Origin: Steinernema hermaphroditum
Taxonomy: Eukaryota; Nematoda; Chromadorea; Rhabditida; Steinernematidae
DNA: 64,000 nt
Direction of reading: 5' to 3'
Assembly: GCA_030435675.1 (NCBI GenBank)
Contig: CM059624.1
Coordinates: forward strand, 12,238,769 to 12,302,768
The stretch's first letter is position 1, and the number at the start of each line of letters is the position of its first letter. Positions 1 to 12,102 of this stretch are shown here, in pieces. A program made the position numbers and the translations under genes. Under the pieces are notes generated by a model, which searched no databases, was not told where the DNA came from, and saw nothing but the letters and a program-made list of their open reading frames with translations.

Positions 1-716
1 GTTGGCTTGTCTGAATATAACGCAATTGAACTGCTCTGAACGGTGAATGGGTGAATGGAGAATAGACTTTCTCACTTTGAGTTGTTTTGTTTACGATTAA
101 GGCGCTGTGTGAAGGCAGTACAAGTGCACATTACACATTGTGAGTCATCTGTGTAGGAAAACATTTTTACGTTCATCATTATCTTTGCATTATCCGTGGT
201 TACACGGTCTGATGGGACTGGCTGCACAATGCTTGTTATGGCACTGAGCAGCACTGATCCATCAGCAATTTTTGACGACGTATGGCAGTCCAACTGAATC
301 TATGCTTAGTCTTTTGCAAAATTCAAATAACGCAGGCATTCAACAGGTTTGTTTAAAATGGAATTCGATTTGTGGTTCATTTTTGTTCCCGGTTGAACTG
401 CATTTCTGTTGTCACTGTGGTGAACGGCTTATTTCATTATCTGTAGTGATTCTTAGAATCTCCTACAAATTCAATCTGATAGCCTCGTTAATTTCTAATG
501 ATCGATGCTATTTAGCTTTCACATTAAGCTGAGCTTATAGTGGATTCTCATTTTTGGGTGTCCGCCTACGTACTATATGATAAATAAAGTTTGCCCCTCA
601 GAGGGTATTCAGGCAGAATTCTACGAAAGCCCGACCTTTCCTTTCTGGTCAATCTCCCATGCACTTTTCCCATAATCCATGGACTCGCCATATTCACTTC
701 TAATCGTCGCCAACAG
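1..716. other. Window start, no gene resolved
   Basis: I see no convincing exon, RNA gene or repeat in this stretch. Short open frames here have no recognisable domain and no good splice context. It may be intergenic or an intron of a gene entering from the left. Confidence 0.4.
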
Positions 717-1007
717 GAAGACGGGAAATATTTGCGCGCTCTGAAAAATATTTTATTGAACGAGGGTTGTCCTTCAAATTATGACGCAGTTAGTCCACTT
801 TTATGTAAAATTTATGGAAAATTTCTTCTTCGTTTTATAATTTGCATTACTTTCGTAAATGTGATCAATGGCTTCATCATATCATTTGATGAGGTCAGGG
901 AGGAAATGTTTATCCAGGTGGAAATGTCATTTGACTTCGAAGGGACGTGGATCGTTCCTATCCTAATGCTTACAGCACTTATTTTGGTGTTATATACATA
1001 TATACGA
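717..1007 (+). CDS. Putative exon of an unidentified membrane protein
   Basis: An open stretch of 97 codons follows an AG (caacag) and ends at a good donor (CGA|gtatgt), phase 0 at both ends. It encodes a soluble start (EDGKYLRALKN...) followed by two hydrophobic segments, around FLLRFIICITFVNVI and WIVPILMLTALILVLYTYI, which look like membrane helices. I do not recognise the family. It has no matching partner exon that I can join with confidence, and it shares no sequence with the SK channel downstream. A second open stretch at 1317-1502 might belong to the same gene, but its splice sites are unclear. It could be part of a receptor, a pseudogene fragment or chance. Confidence 0.3.
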
Positions 1008-1502
1008 GTATGTTTTTTTTTCTACGACGGCTGAGCGCAGGCTAAAAGCGTTATGTTGTAATGATGACACATGCTTTTGAGATATTCGGTCCCTTAGGCC
1101 AGATGAAGATAAGCGCCATCTGACCCATTCGAAATTAAATGGAATTGCTGACTGTTATATACACCATTTGTTGAATTTCCTAGCAACCTCATCAACAATC
1201 AACGACTTTACAAACTAGCGTTCTCAGAAACGAATTATATTGCTCTCACAAAAATGTTACTGCAATTCTAGACTAGTCGTTAGACTACTATATACTACCA
1301 TACCATATGTATCAGATTGGCTGACCGATTTCAAGATTTTGAATTTGAAAATTTACTCTACATTGTCCGTGTCGATATTGGCACGGATCACCGTAGATAC
1401 CACCTAGAGTCATTACGTCTAAACGGCCCATTTCTGTACGAGGACATTTTCATCTTGACTCGTAGAACACAGTTCTCTGTCACGATCACTGTTAATAAAT
1501 GA

Positions 1503-2180
1503 AAAAAAAAGATCGCTTCTTGGTTCATTGTGAGGTTGACCATGATCTTCAACTCAAATTAGACCCTGGGCCTCGGCCAATGCTCACCAAGGAGATCTCT
1601 ATTGGAGCATTCCTTTTCCTTCAACTAGTACTCGACGACCATGATTTTTGAGAATGTGTTGAGGACGTTTCCCAAAGCGCAGTGGGAAACGGTCTGTGTG
1701 AAGAAGGTGGTCCTGATTTATTCGGTTTTCTCACAAGCACTCATGGTCCGCACCTGAGTTCACTCGCCGTTCATTATTTTTAACAAAGCTAACACAGTCG
1801 AGAAACAAAGAGCATGAAATATTCATTCTATTTTCCATTGGCGCTGTGAAACGAGGCGTATCGACCGGTGCGAAGCCATTTTCCATTTATTCTGCTGTTT
1901 TCACTTTCCGCTCGCCGCGTCCCATACGGAAACAAACGACTTAAGTCGACGCTCACCTAGGCATCTGAAGCGGAAAGATCGAAAAACACATTAGTCCCGA
2001 AGAAGGGTCGCCTCCTCATTTGACTCACCGAAGGAAATACCTCCGCTTTTTTGCGCTAAGACAAATCGATTCCTTAAGCGTTTTTTCTTACGTCAGTTTT
2101 CCCAGGGCGGCTTAATTGCGTAGTGCACGCCTAATACAAACGGCGTCGTCGTCTCATTTACGCCTCTCCATCTCTTGCAG
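1503..2180. other. Region upstream of the channel exons
   Basis: No exon could be defined. The first recognised SK exon needs a preceding exon that ends with one extra base, so the channel's N-terminal exon(s) lie here, further left, or outside the window. The stretch ends in the acceptor tctcttgcag at 2171-2180. Confidence 0.4.
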
Positions 2181-5100
2181 CTCTCCGATCGTTCCGCGAA
2201 AATGAACATTGCGGTGACAATCGCCGACTGACCATCCACGGGAAGGGATACGGCGTGAAGATCAAGGAGGATCCCGAGAGTACCTATGAGAAGTTCAAGT
2301 TGAGGCGGAAGATGTTGGAGCAGAAGCTGAAGGTGAGTGAGCGCTTCAGAATGAGTGATGAGGGTCTTTGCAGCTCTGTGATTGGAGCTTCTTTCTCGCG
2401 TTGATTGGTATTCTGCTTGCCATTGTGGACGTGGAGATAAATGCTCTCGACGAGCCCTATATGAAGGTTAGTCTTTTGTATGTCATAATTATGCATTACG
2501 AATGAGGAAAGGAATACATCTCAAAAATAAAAGTACAGTAGAGTATAGATATTAGGTTGGCACGAGTACCAAGGACGTGACCCGTACAAAGTTCTCTCTG
2601 AATCTTGATCACGTTTGATAGCTAAAAAGTTCGCTGCTTGAACGTTGTAGTGCAAAAATTTGTGATTTCGCATGCATTGCGCAAAAATAAAAAATATATA
2701 TAGTTTATACTTTCCCTATCAAGTTGTCCAGCCATTAATTGGAGCATTCTCTTACCTTTATTTGAAGACCGTGATTTTTGAGCTTCTATAAATCTCTCTA
2801 AATCTAAAAAATCAAATGTTTCACTATTGTACAGTGCAGTATAGATATTAAGTTGGCGCGAGGTGAAACCACCAACCTCACTTATTCTTCCAAAAGGGGT
2901 GATTAGCAGTGGCCAAGAAGGCAACTCTTCATATAGAAACACATAGAAAGAACATTTGGAGAAGATGTGGAAGAAGTTTTTAGCATAGTTGCAGGGTTAA
3001 TCGCACAAAGGAGTACTGTGGTTAGACGGGAGAGAAACTTGTGGTTAATTTTCATCACTCCGTACGAGTTGGTCACATTTTTGAAACGGTACACAAGTTG
3101 ACCACATTCGATACATATTAAGTGATCACATTTATTTGTCCATACACAATCGTTTAATACTCTGGAAGTGTGTAGTGACCCCGACGAGTCTGTATGAGAC
3201 TCGGACTCATTTATGCCTCTCTCTTTCGTTTTCGATGTTTGCAAATATAAAATGTTAGAATTGGGGCTCGTTTTAAAGTTTAAAATCGGACATGTACTTG
3301 AAGACTCGTTTGAATTCAAACTCTTTTCGATTAGTGGTCTGACCTCTATTTCCGCCTCTTCTCAGCGATCATGAAGTTCGGCATAAAGTTAAGTATATGG
3401 ATATCTAAAGGACATGTCGCAGTGAGCTTTCATTTTCTGGATATTTATGCTTGAACCATCTTGAATGTTTGCTGATAGGAATAACAGAAGAAATCGGGGA
3501 ACATTTACCATGTTTTCAAGAGCAAGTGTGTGCCTTCCAAGATATGGCAATGCCAGAGATCCCACTTTGATTCACTCGCCGTCAATACGAACCATTCCCA
3601 ATATGTGTGTACTTCACGTTGGCGCATTTGCATTTGATCCAAGCAATGACTCGAGCAGTGCAAACACGAAAACATCGTTTTTCTTATGGCTCAATCCACG
3701 TGAATTTCAAGGGCACTCAAGAAGTTGCTTTCAGTTCGCTGGCACAATCTGCTCGACTGAAGATCGATCGCAGTACACTCCTAAGTACATTCGGTACATC
3801 CTAAATATTACAGTGAGAAAGGGATGCCAAACATCGTACGAATCTTTCACGAATTACCGAATTTATTTACGACATTTACGCCTTGTGCACCACAACTTAC
3901 GATATTCTTAGCAAACCGTTCTTAGCACAAACATAGAACTACGGCATCCTGGTGTTCCAAGACTTCTGGGAGCCGAAGCGATTATTCCACCTGGAACTCA
4001 GCTGATTTCTGAAAGACCCGATCGATTGCTCATCAAATTAAAAACAAAAATTACAGGCTGGGTGCCCGGATAAAAGATCCCTTGATTTCTAAGTATGGGT
4101 ATGCTGACCAGGGTTCAGGTTCTAAATACAAGCCCAAACGAGAGAGTTGTGCCCCACATTCATTTTTCGCTCACCTAACACCCAGTTCTTGATTAGACTC
4201 CGGTTTATGGCTAGAAATTTGAGGTTGCAACCGAACTGAAAGCAAGTCTTGGAATCACGTGATATACCCTGAAACTACGAAAGGATTTAAAACATATTCG
4301 ACCACTAAAATCGTTGATTTCAGCTGTCAACATGCCTAAGAATCATCATCGTATTTTCGACGTTTCTTCTGGATGCGCTGGTAATCGGATATCATCTTAT
4401 CGAAGTTAAGGTATGAGTATTTCATTATCCAGGTCGTATGTCCTCATAAGAAAATGACTGCTTAACACAGACAGCTGTGCATTGTGATAGCGTACGGTGG
4501 GTGACATGACTTTCACACGAAATCGCCACCAGATGTCTAAAGTTGAACAGCAGGTGCCTAACCAAAAAGCAAGTCATGACCCAGAAGTTGCGCTGATTGG
4601 ATGGCCCCAAAAATTTTCCTAAAAGTGTTGTCATATTCGACAGTACCTCTTATTTAACACTTGGAACCGGTCGTTGATCAAAACGTGTTCAGATATCACT
4701 GACAGAAACGGGTCACAACCAGTGGAGTCTCGGCTTCAGCACCGAGCGGATCTTCAAACTCATCACAGAGTTAATTATTTGCTCAATATGCCCATATCCA
4801 GGTGTGCAGATCAACGGCATCACAAAGCAAAGCACACGTTCAGGCACGGGTTCGGTGACATGGCCTCTCCTCGGATTCCATCCGCAAACAACGCCTCAAT
4901 CAGTCGATATTCCCGTTCACGTTCTACTCGTCATTCCAATGTTTCTTCGATTATATATCGCCTGCCGATTCATGGTTCTGCATTCTTCAATGTTCCAGGT
5001 GAGTGAAGAGGCTTGAAAGGTGCGAAAATCACCAAAAATGGTTTTCTTCATTGGAAAATACAAAAATTCGGAAATTGGACACAAAAAGGGCACAGATTAC

Positions 5101-7796
5101 GGTACGTCCAAGCATGATCGATTTGAGATACAGTCTGTTGAACATAGGGCCACCCTGTTTTTTCCTGATTTTGACGGAAACTATGTCCTGAGTGAATTTT
5201 GTTGACAAGTAGGTGAACGCCCAACTGTTCCTGCCTATCTTTTTAAAATCTTGACCGCTCCTGTCGAAGATAGGAGGCAGAGTAGCCCTATCTTTCTGCA
5301 ACAGACTGTATATACGCATAAATGGGCTCAACAATACAGAGTATGAACTTAAACACTCAATTCTCACCACATGTTCATATTGTTGTCAAACATACATACA
5401 TTATGGACGACGATTTGCTCAGTATAGAAGTTTGACCTTATATGCAAAAATTATCGAAAAACTGATAGAGTAAGTGCCGGAATCAGCTATCCGGCAGATG
5501 CCCATATGCCATATTTGAATTAAACCATGAAAACAACGCCTATATCGGTCTATTTTCAGAACACCTCCACGAAAACGATCGCATCACTGAACCAAATCTC
5601 CGTAGACTTTGCATTTGTGATCAAAACGCAACTCTACAACCGTCCCCTCACCATCATCTGCGTCTCAACGGGATGTTTCTGGGTCATGATGGCATGGATG
5701 TTGACGCAGTGCGAAAGGCACGGTCTCCCTGCACCAAAAATATACCAACCAAAGTATCTTTAGATACAGCAGGACCAGCCTCTCGGGCTACGAATATTTC
5801 ATCGATTACATTTGGTTTGAAGTGGTCACTTTCTTTTCGATCGGCTATGGAGACGTCCAAGTGGAAACCTACTGTGGCAGGGGGCTCGCCATCATCACGG
5901 GAATCGTGGGGACGATGATGTCATCCCTCATCATCGCCTTGATGGGCCGAAGGATGCAGCTGTCGTTATCGGAGAGGCGTGTGAACCAGGTCATCGCCGA
6001 GTCTCAGCTTTCCATTAGGTAAACAAGCATCGAAAACATTCTCAGGATTTGGAAGTTCAGGCATAAACACGCTGCCGCTAGAGTTCTTCAGTTTGCGTGG
6101 CTCACCTCCAGGTATAAAAGGAATATGTCGACGGTATCGCAGGCGCAAAGGAGAAACGTATACATCGACATGAGGCAAGAGCAGCGGAACTTGCTGAAAG
6201 CCGTTATATCGTAAGTAGATTGAGAAGTAAAATGCTCAAAAATTATGGAATGAAACGGATCTGCGAGAACTGGATATAAAAACAAGTAGGAATATGAAAA
6301 CAAATCGCGTGCCGAAAAATAGAAATAAACAACTTTTTTCGTTCAAAGTGTGGTAGATGGACCTTTCACTTCTTTCACATGTGACACGCTTCACTTCCTT
6401 TTCATTGCTTGAAGAAAATGACAAATTGATGTCATTGCGTGTTCCAAGAGAACCTTCGATTCGGAGAAGAATATGAAAATAACGTACATTATTTGCTCAA
6501 AAATATTTTAATCGCGCATTGATAACATGAAGTGACATGAAACATTGATATTTGACCTTGTATCACCAAAACAGAGCTATTATTGTTTTACCGGACTATC
6601 ACAAACTACGCTGGATTCATCATTTACGCGAAATTCAGAGGCGAATTAAAAGGTCACAACAGAAAAGTGTGATTCAGTTAAAATCTTGCGCAACAGTACC
6701 ACTAGCGGAGTGTATTACTCCTGAAAACATGAACGGGATTTTTGATCAAGGTTGCATTTGTTGCATTTGCCAGAACTTTCTGAAGAACGTAAGTAAATTG
6801 TACGGCGCTATTTAAATGCTAACTTTCGCCAGGTTGTATGCAAAAATTATAGAATTAAACTGAGAAATGAAAGATCGACATGAACACAAGTAAGAATGCT
6901 AGGCATGTACGAAAGTCCCTATCGTTTCTAAACCTATACTAGTAGTCTAGTAGATCACGATCCAAATACAATTTTTACATCGCCTCCCATCACGAGCTAG
7001 TCTCCCGTTCGATGAATAAAACACAGAAAGGTGCTTATCGCTCAGTCTTTGCATGGGCTTATAATACAAATTGATATCGGAAAGTAAAAAGCTGAAATTC
7101 TGGACAAATATTGTAACGGAAATAACGTTCAGATGGTTCTGCACATTCTTCTGATTATGTACCCCATTGAAAAAATGACGGTTATATGATCGAAAAAGCA
7201 AAAATGACAGCTCTATGGCGAGGATGGTTCATAGTACAAAAGGAGCAGCGTGCAAAAAAATTGTTCACCAACGATAACATTTGTCGCAGGAGTGTTCTAT
7301 AACTGATTCTAAACTTGGTAAACTACAATTTTTGGCCATGATCCCAAAGTGCCGTTTCATTTGACCCAAGCAGTCCTATGAGTGTTGTCTCCATTCCACG
7401 CCAAAATGTACATATCGCAAACGCCAAATACAATGCCAAAAATTTGTTCTTCCAATGCACATGGAAACAAAAATTCGTTTAGGTTCCGAAAGTCCCGCTG
7501 GAAGCTGCGCATGAGACTAGAAGAGGAAGACGAGTTCATAGCGTTCAGAAGGGTGAGCCTAATCATTTCCATTCATTCCCAGATCGAATGATGCATTTCA
7601 GTCGTTCACCGAGACAGAAGACCGTCTTCATATTGTACGAACTCGTCAAGTACAACTTAAAAACCAGCTGCTTCTTCTTCACGATCATATCAATCATCTA
7701 ACAACTATCGTAGCGTCCAGTCCGGTCTACTGTAGAACGCCTTCTCAAGACACCATCTGCACAGTTGGTGACAATGGTCACAAGAAAACAATGTAA
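2181..7796 (+). CDS. kcnl: Small-conductance Ca2+-activated K+ channel (SK/KCNL type), 5' partial
   Basis: Tetrameric plasma-membrane K+ channel gated by calmodulin-bound Ca2+. Nine exons join in one frame (492 residues): 2181-2332, 2374-2466, 4324-4410, 4693-4998, 5560-5717, 5764-6018, 6046-6210, 7483-7552, 7602-7796. In order they encode a basic stretch and S1, S2 (LRIIIVFSTFLLDALVIGYH), an S3 region, S4 (VLLVIPMFLRLYIACRF), S5, the pore with selectivity filter FFSIGYGD, S6 (GIVGTMMSSLIIALMGR), and the calmodulin-binding region (AAARVLQFAWL, RQEQRNLLKAVIS). A leucine-rich helix (QVQLKNQLLLL) and a short tail end at TAA 7794-7796. Matches to vertebrate SK channels are clear throughout. The N terminus is unresolved. 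The 46-bp intron 5718-5763 appears to use a GC donor. The gene is convergent with the Atg8-like gene. The C. elegans paralogue (kcnl-1 to -4) is not assigned. Confidence 0.94.
2467..4323. other. Long intron of the SK channel gene
   Basis: This 1.86-kb intron lies between the S1 and S2 exons. It holds short open frames on both strands without recognisable domains. A short motif around tagatattaggttggc occurs near 2550 and again near 2840. A copy of a dispersed repeat family sits at about 3948-4030. Confidence 0.7.
3948..4030 (+). repeat. Dispersed repeat family, copy A
   Basis: Shares an ordered series of short blocks (ctggtgtt, cttctgg.agcc, cagctgattctga-type end) with copies at 31277-31395 and 40166-40265, all in the same orientation. 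No terminal inverted repeats or coding capacity were seen. This copy is the most diverged. Confidence 0.5.
6211..7482. other. SK channel intron before the last two exons
   Basis: A 1.27-kb AT-rich intron splits the calmodulin-binding region. An 87-codon open frame at 6552-6815 has no recognised domain, and its codons do not fit the SK protein, so I treat it as chance. Several CAAAAAT motifs occur on the + strand. Confidence 0.6.
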
Positions 7797-7897
7797 ATGT
7801 ATGTAAAGTTATAAGTATAATGGTGGATAAAGTTGAATTGAACTTCAACCAGAATTTATTGTTCTCAAGACTACAAAACTGAACTAAGAACATTTAA

Positions 7898-8257
7898 TTA
7901 GTTACCGTACACACTCTCTTCTTGATAGGTCATGTAGAGGAAGCCGTCTTCTTCGGCATGCTTGTAGTAGAGTTCGCCGATCGTGGTCGTCATCTGAGGA
8001 ATCGTGTTCTTCACAAACACGAAGATGGTCTCCTCCTCGGTCAGCGCCAGTCGAGCTCGGACGTGTCTTATGAAGTTGCCGACGGTCAGTTTTCCTTTGA
8101 CAACGAAGCGCGGCTTCACCAGATGGGGCATCGTACTGGAGGAGCTCTTCTCGCAGATGACGGGAAAGCTGTCGGGACAGTTCCTCGTCAATTCCTCGTG
8201 GAGACTCTTCCGCTTCTCGAGGCTGTGCAGCTTCTTGAACGGCGTGAACGACGACAT
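7898..8257 (-). CDS. Atg8-family ubiquitin-like protein, GABARAP/LGG-1-like, intronless
   Basis: Encodes 119 residues. Atg8 proteins are conjugated to phosphatidylethanolamine on autophagosome membranes after Atg4 exposes a C-terminal glycine. The ubiquitin-like fold is recognisable: PVICEK near residue 35, LTVGNFIRHVRARL, then IPQMTTTIGELYYKHAEEDG and FLYMTYQEESVYG followed by one residue (N) and the stop. The ESVYG end and the IPQ.TTT.G.LY block are GABARAP/LGG-1-like rather than LC3/LGG-2-like. The usually basic segment after PVI.EK is serine-rich (SSSST). The gene has a single exon, which suggests a possible retrocopy. The start at 8257 gives the usual family length. A polyadenylation signal (AATAAA on the - strand) lies at 7855-7860. 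The gene is convergent with the SK gene. Confidence 0.92.
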   Translation of the reverse strand: MSSFTPFKKLHSLEKRKSLHEELTRNCPDSFPVICEKSSSSTMPHLVKPRFVVKGKLTVGNFIRHVRARLALTEEETIFVFVKNTIPQMTTTIGELYYKHAEEDGFLYMTYQEESVYGN

Positions 8258-8828
8258 TCCTCTGACCGGGTCTTCCCTTCACTGTGGACTTTGAACCGCT
8301 GTTTATGTGAACGGCGTTCGCAAATTTATGCGATGCATATGAATGTGTGAATGAGCGAGTGTGTTGATGTGTTGGCATCACTTTGTGGGCGATGTCGCAG
8401 GTCGTGTGGGGAACACCAATATGAATAGCACACATGCTCCTCCTCTTAGAACACCTGCTGACAAACTTTCAAATACAAACGCTCATTTATGTTCCTTCAC
8501 ACTCACGCTAACACAAATAAAGATCATATCATGTACAAATAGACATCATTCTGTTACTGCATCATAGTAGTAATAAAGATGTTCGGATTTTTCCCAACTC
8601 AAAAAAATATTTATGTATACTACGAATGAACACTTAAAAACATTTTCTGTCTTGAGTAAATCGGGTTAGTTGGAACTTGAACGAGACCACGTGTGTTCGA
8701 AAACCTCCAAAATACTAATGTAGTGGAATTCTTGCACTCTTGAAGATATTCCAAACGTTTACCCTGCGCGCCCTGCAAACTCGAAACATCTTCAATAACC
8801 AAAAACCATGTTATCTGAACCTATCTAC
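8258..8828. other. Intergenic, upstream of the Atg8-like gene
   Basis: Contains the presumed promoter of the Atg8-like gene. I see no other gene, repeat or clear motif. Confidence 0.5.
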
Positions 8829-9200
8829 GGGGTGACACAGAAATACTGTCACAAAATAAAACGTCTAGATCTTCGCGAACAATTCAATACTCACAATGTT
8901 ATTATAACCAGAAGAAAGCGCAGGAAATTTCATACAAGATGTCATAAATCCAGTTCGAAGTGACCTCCCTGCGCAGGAATACAACCAACCAAACGATTCC
9001 TGAAATTTCCAACCATGGACGCAGGGCCGTAGTAGATATTTCTTCCTAAGCCCAACGCAAAGCAACGTAACGCAAAGTTTGCGTGAGTCAACACTATCGT
9101 GGCGCTTTCGGTAGGCCTTTTCCTCCAAAACGTAATCGAAGGGATTCAGATCAGCTGCCGCGAAATCTTCGCCACGAAGAGGACGCGCTCGAGCAAGCAT
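8829..9200 (-). pseudogene. Decayed mariner transposase remnant
   Basis: On the minus strand the reading LNPFDYVLEEKAYRKRHDSV, then (with frame breaks) NFRNRLVGCIPAQGGHFE, matches the C-terminal part of the transposase at 57660-58676 (NPMDYAIWSILEEKACRRRHATV ... NFKKRVQACIDAQDGHFE, each shown in part). The end of the coding part is at 8942-8944. A decayed version of the element end (ggggtgaca at about 8830) is still visible. Only the last third of the gene is left, with frame shifts, so it is inactive. It is an older member of the same mariner family as the 57.5-kb copy. Confidence 0.8.
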
Positions 9201-9742
9201 ATCACGGTTTCACGGACATGCAAAGAGATCATATTCCCACGATTCAATCTAAAGTATGCGAAATATCAGAACACAGTAAAGAGTAAAAAGAGATGTTGAA
9301 CGCGAATAAAAAGAGAAAATCGGCAGAAGTCATTTAAAAAATTCGAGAATTGCACATAATTTCTATTAAATTTGCCACGTGAATTCTCCGGCTGAAAGTC
9401 CGATGATTGTTTCCCACACCATTTCTACTCTGATGCCTGCCTTGGGCGGAAATCAGAAGCAGGCCGCCACTACAGTGCGAAATTGTGTTTTTTATATTGA
9501 TTTTGTGCCGTTATATTGTTTACAAGACATCCAAAGCCGCCTGGAAGAATAGTTCCCCTGAAGAAGCCTACGAAGGATGACCATGGACGCGATGGGATGA
9601 CGAATTGGCGAAATAACGCTAAATAAGTTGCTTTTAAAGATTCTGATTTCGCTTACGATTTCATTTCTCGGCTTATGCCTCGTAATGACATCTCATACGA
9701 TTTTGATATCATTCCAAAAGTTTAATTTTTAGTAGTTATGAC

Positions 9743-9833
9743 CAGAGATGGGCAACAGTTGAGCCGTATATCCGTATCAATCGGTTAATCGGTTGGCCAG
9801 CCGATTCAACCGATCCGTTCCTGCCCATCTCTG
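9743..9833. mobile_element. hAT-type MITE, copy 1
   Basis: This 91-bp element has terminal inverted repeats beginning CAGAGATGGGCA and ending TGCCCATCTCTG. It is flanked by a near-perfect 8-bp target duplication, gttatgac (9735-9742) and gttatgtc (9834-9841). An 8-bp duplication and CAGAG ends are typical of hAT elements. The interior is a series of short GGTT/CCGATT inverted motifs with no coding capacity. A longer relative is at 17052-17222. Confidence 0.8.
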
Positions 9834-9993
9834 GTTATGTCACAAGGATCGCATGTATCGCTTTTTATTCACCTTTCTGTGCACTTTTAAAACAGCCCAT
9901 TATAATACATAAGAAATAGTAGGAATACGGCACAAAAGATATCCTTGAATGCATGAAACCCGTAAAATCTGTAGATTGTCCTCATATGACTTC

Positions 9994-12102
9994 TCAATAG
10001 TCGTAGGCCACTGCTTCGTCGTCCCCAATTTCCGCTTTCTGAAGAAGTTCGTTGCAGATCTGTTGGATCTCTTCAATTTCCTGGTTCTAAATCGGCTTGT
10101 GCTGTTTAACTGTACACAATTCTCTGTAAATACCTTAGCCTGGATGGTAGCTTCCAAAGTTGCCATTTGAGAGGCATACTGCTTGACTTTCATTCTCAGA
10201 GCGATGTTGTCGGTTTCTCTGGCCGCGTTGAGTTGTTCGATTTCATCGTTCGCTCTAAATAGTGTTAATTTTGCGAAGTCGTTTCTTCGACTCCTACCTA
10301 TCGAGAATCTCCTGAGTGTATTCATGAGCGGTCGCCAGTTTCTGGCTGAGTTTAGCGTTCTTTTCCGCCAGCACTTCAGCTTCCTGCTTCAGTTTGGTTT
10401 CGTTCTAGAAACAATTGGTAAGATGCATTAAGTACGGCAAGGTTTTACTTCTTTCAAGGCTTGACTGTTCTCTCGAAGCACTTCATATCGACGGAAAAGG
10501 TCTCCGTAGTTGTTTTCCAGAGTGGAGTACTCTTCGGATAGTCTGTCCCTCTCTTTGTGCGCTTTTTCCAATTCCTCCTTCAGCTTCGGATCCTCAGCTT
10601 GCTTTACTGGATCTGAATGATAATCGATGTACGAGAAATGAAGCTTTCTTCTTACTGAAAACACTTTTACGAGCCTGTCGACCGATATTCTCCTTGTTGG
10701 AAGAGGCCAGCTCCACGGTCGCGTCGTACATGAATTTCTCAGATTCTTCGATGTTTTGGAGAACGGCATAAAGGGCCAGTTCCGAAGCGGAATCAGTCGA
10801 CTTAGAAACCTGCATAAGAACAAAACGTACAATCTTCTAAATTAAGGCTACGGCTACCTTTGCGGCCCACTGTTCTTCAGCTTTCGCAATAGCTGATTGA
10901 ACCGTTCTTTCCAGCTGGTCCAAGTCGGGCTCTCCAGAGATCTGGATCGATCGGAACAAAGAGGATAGTGTTTGGAGAAGGTCACTCTTGATGTTATTGC
11001 TGGAAGAAGAGTGCTTGTTTGTAGGAAGATTTCTAAATTTTCGTTTCGATGACAATGTTCTGAGGAAAGGTGCTTACCGTTTGGCATTCATCGTTGGTTG
11101 GATGGCGTTCTCAGTGAGGTCGACCGTGCGATTCACTGAAAATGACGAGTTAATTCGCGTTGAAAGACTTTTTCGCTAAGGCCGTCAAGGTGAATCCAAT
11201 AGAATGGCTTATTTCTATATTTCCTCAGCAGTCATAGGTTCTTTGCTCCAGCAGCGAATCAAAAATGAGGGAAAGGTATAGCCCTAAGTGGGGGTCAAGG
11301 GCGCATGGACGACCTTCCCAGGGAGTGTCAGCGACCGAGACAGTCGAACTGCACGCTTCCACGCAGCTTTCTGTATGCGTGTCAACCACCCCAACTTCCA
11401 CAAGCAGCTAGCGTCAATAAAATCGAGTCGTGAGGACTTAATCGATTACATCGTTATCACATTGTTAGCTTCTCGTCTTTAAAAATACGCATGTGTGGTC
11501 AGCAAACATCAGTGTATATAATATTCCGAGAGTTCGTCTATTTGTTTTTGAGTTTGTCATTTTTGTAAGTGGTCACTTAGCTCTGTTTATACTTACTAAA
11601 CTTACTGTTTTCGTTTTGAGTGCCATTGCTGACGACCGGAACTCCAGGAGCTGGCAGGTTGGCAGCGTTTTGACGCTTGGGTCGAGGCAAAGTATCGGTG
11701 GAAGTTCGAGGCCTGAAATCGCTCTTTCCAACACCATTCTTACTTTTCTACACTCACTCAATGCGACGAATTGGAGTACTCTGAATGGCCGGCGCAACGT
11801 GGCGTTTTGTTATGTATCCTTCCATCTCTTAAATGCTTTTTTTATGACTGTTCACAAAAACGGTGTTTTACCATCATCCATGGGCAAAGCGGAATCCATG
11901 TCCACATGTCCTGTAAATCCACTTCCGTTCAATTCGTTCCATCTATCGGCGTTTTGTCCGTTGGATGGAGTCGTAGAGCGGTCGACGACGATGCCCATGT
12001 TGTCTTCGCGGGCGTCGACAAAGTCGTCAGAAGCCGCGGACACTGAACGTTTTGTAATTGGGCCGAGGATGGGGATGACTTACTGTTAGCGATGGAGGTC
12101 AT
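9994..12102 (-). CDS. tac-1: TACC-domain centrosomal protein (TAC-1), complete
   Basis: TACC proteins bind ZYG-9/XMAP215 and load it onto centrosomes and microtubules. Eleven exons with consistent phases give 410 residues: 12102-12084, 12042-11872, 11827-11758, 11712-11606, 11135-11078, 11032-10858, 10809-10656, 10612-10449, 10404-10298, 10254-10134, 10080-9994. The N-terminal half (MTSIAN...) is acidic, polar and probably disordered. The C-terminal half is one long coiled coil (KLKEELEKAHKERDRLSEEY to LEATIQAKEIEEIQQICNEL), matching the TACC domain's end (family consensus EIEELTKICDELI). The stop is at 9994-9996, and AATAAA lies at 9864-9869 on the - strand. The start ATG at 12100-12102 is the only one compatible with exon 2. 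The exon 3 acceptor (catttaag) is the weakest splice site. The protein is longer than C. elegans TAC-1 because of its N-terminal extension. Confidence 0.92.

Noticed and set aside
7898..8257. LGG-2/LC3 identity for the Atg8-like gene
   Set aside because: The ESVYG end and the IPQ.TTT.G.LY block follow the GABARAP/LGG-1 pattern.
11493..12089. 198-codon open frame on the + strand
   Set aside because: It lies over tac-1 exons on the other strand and has no domain, so I read it as a shadow frame.
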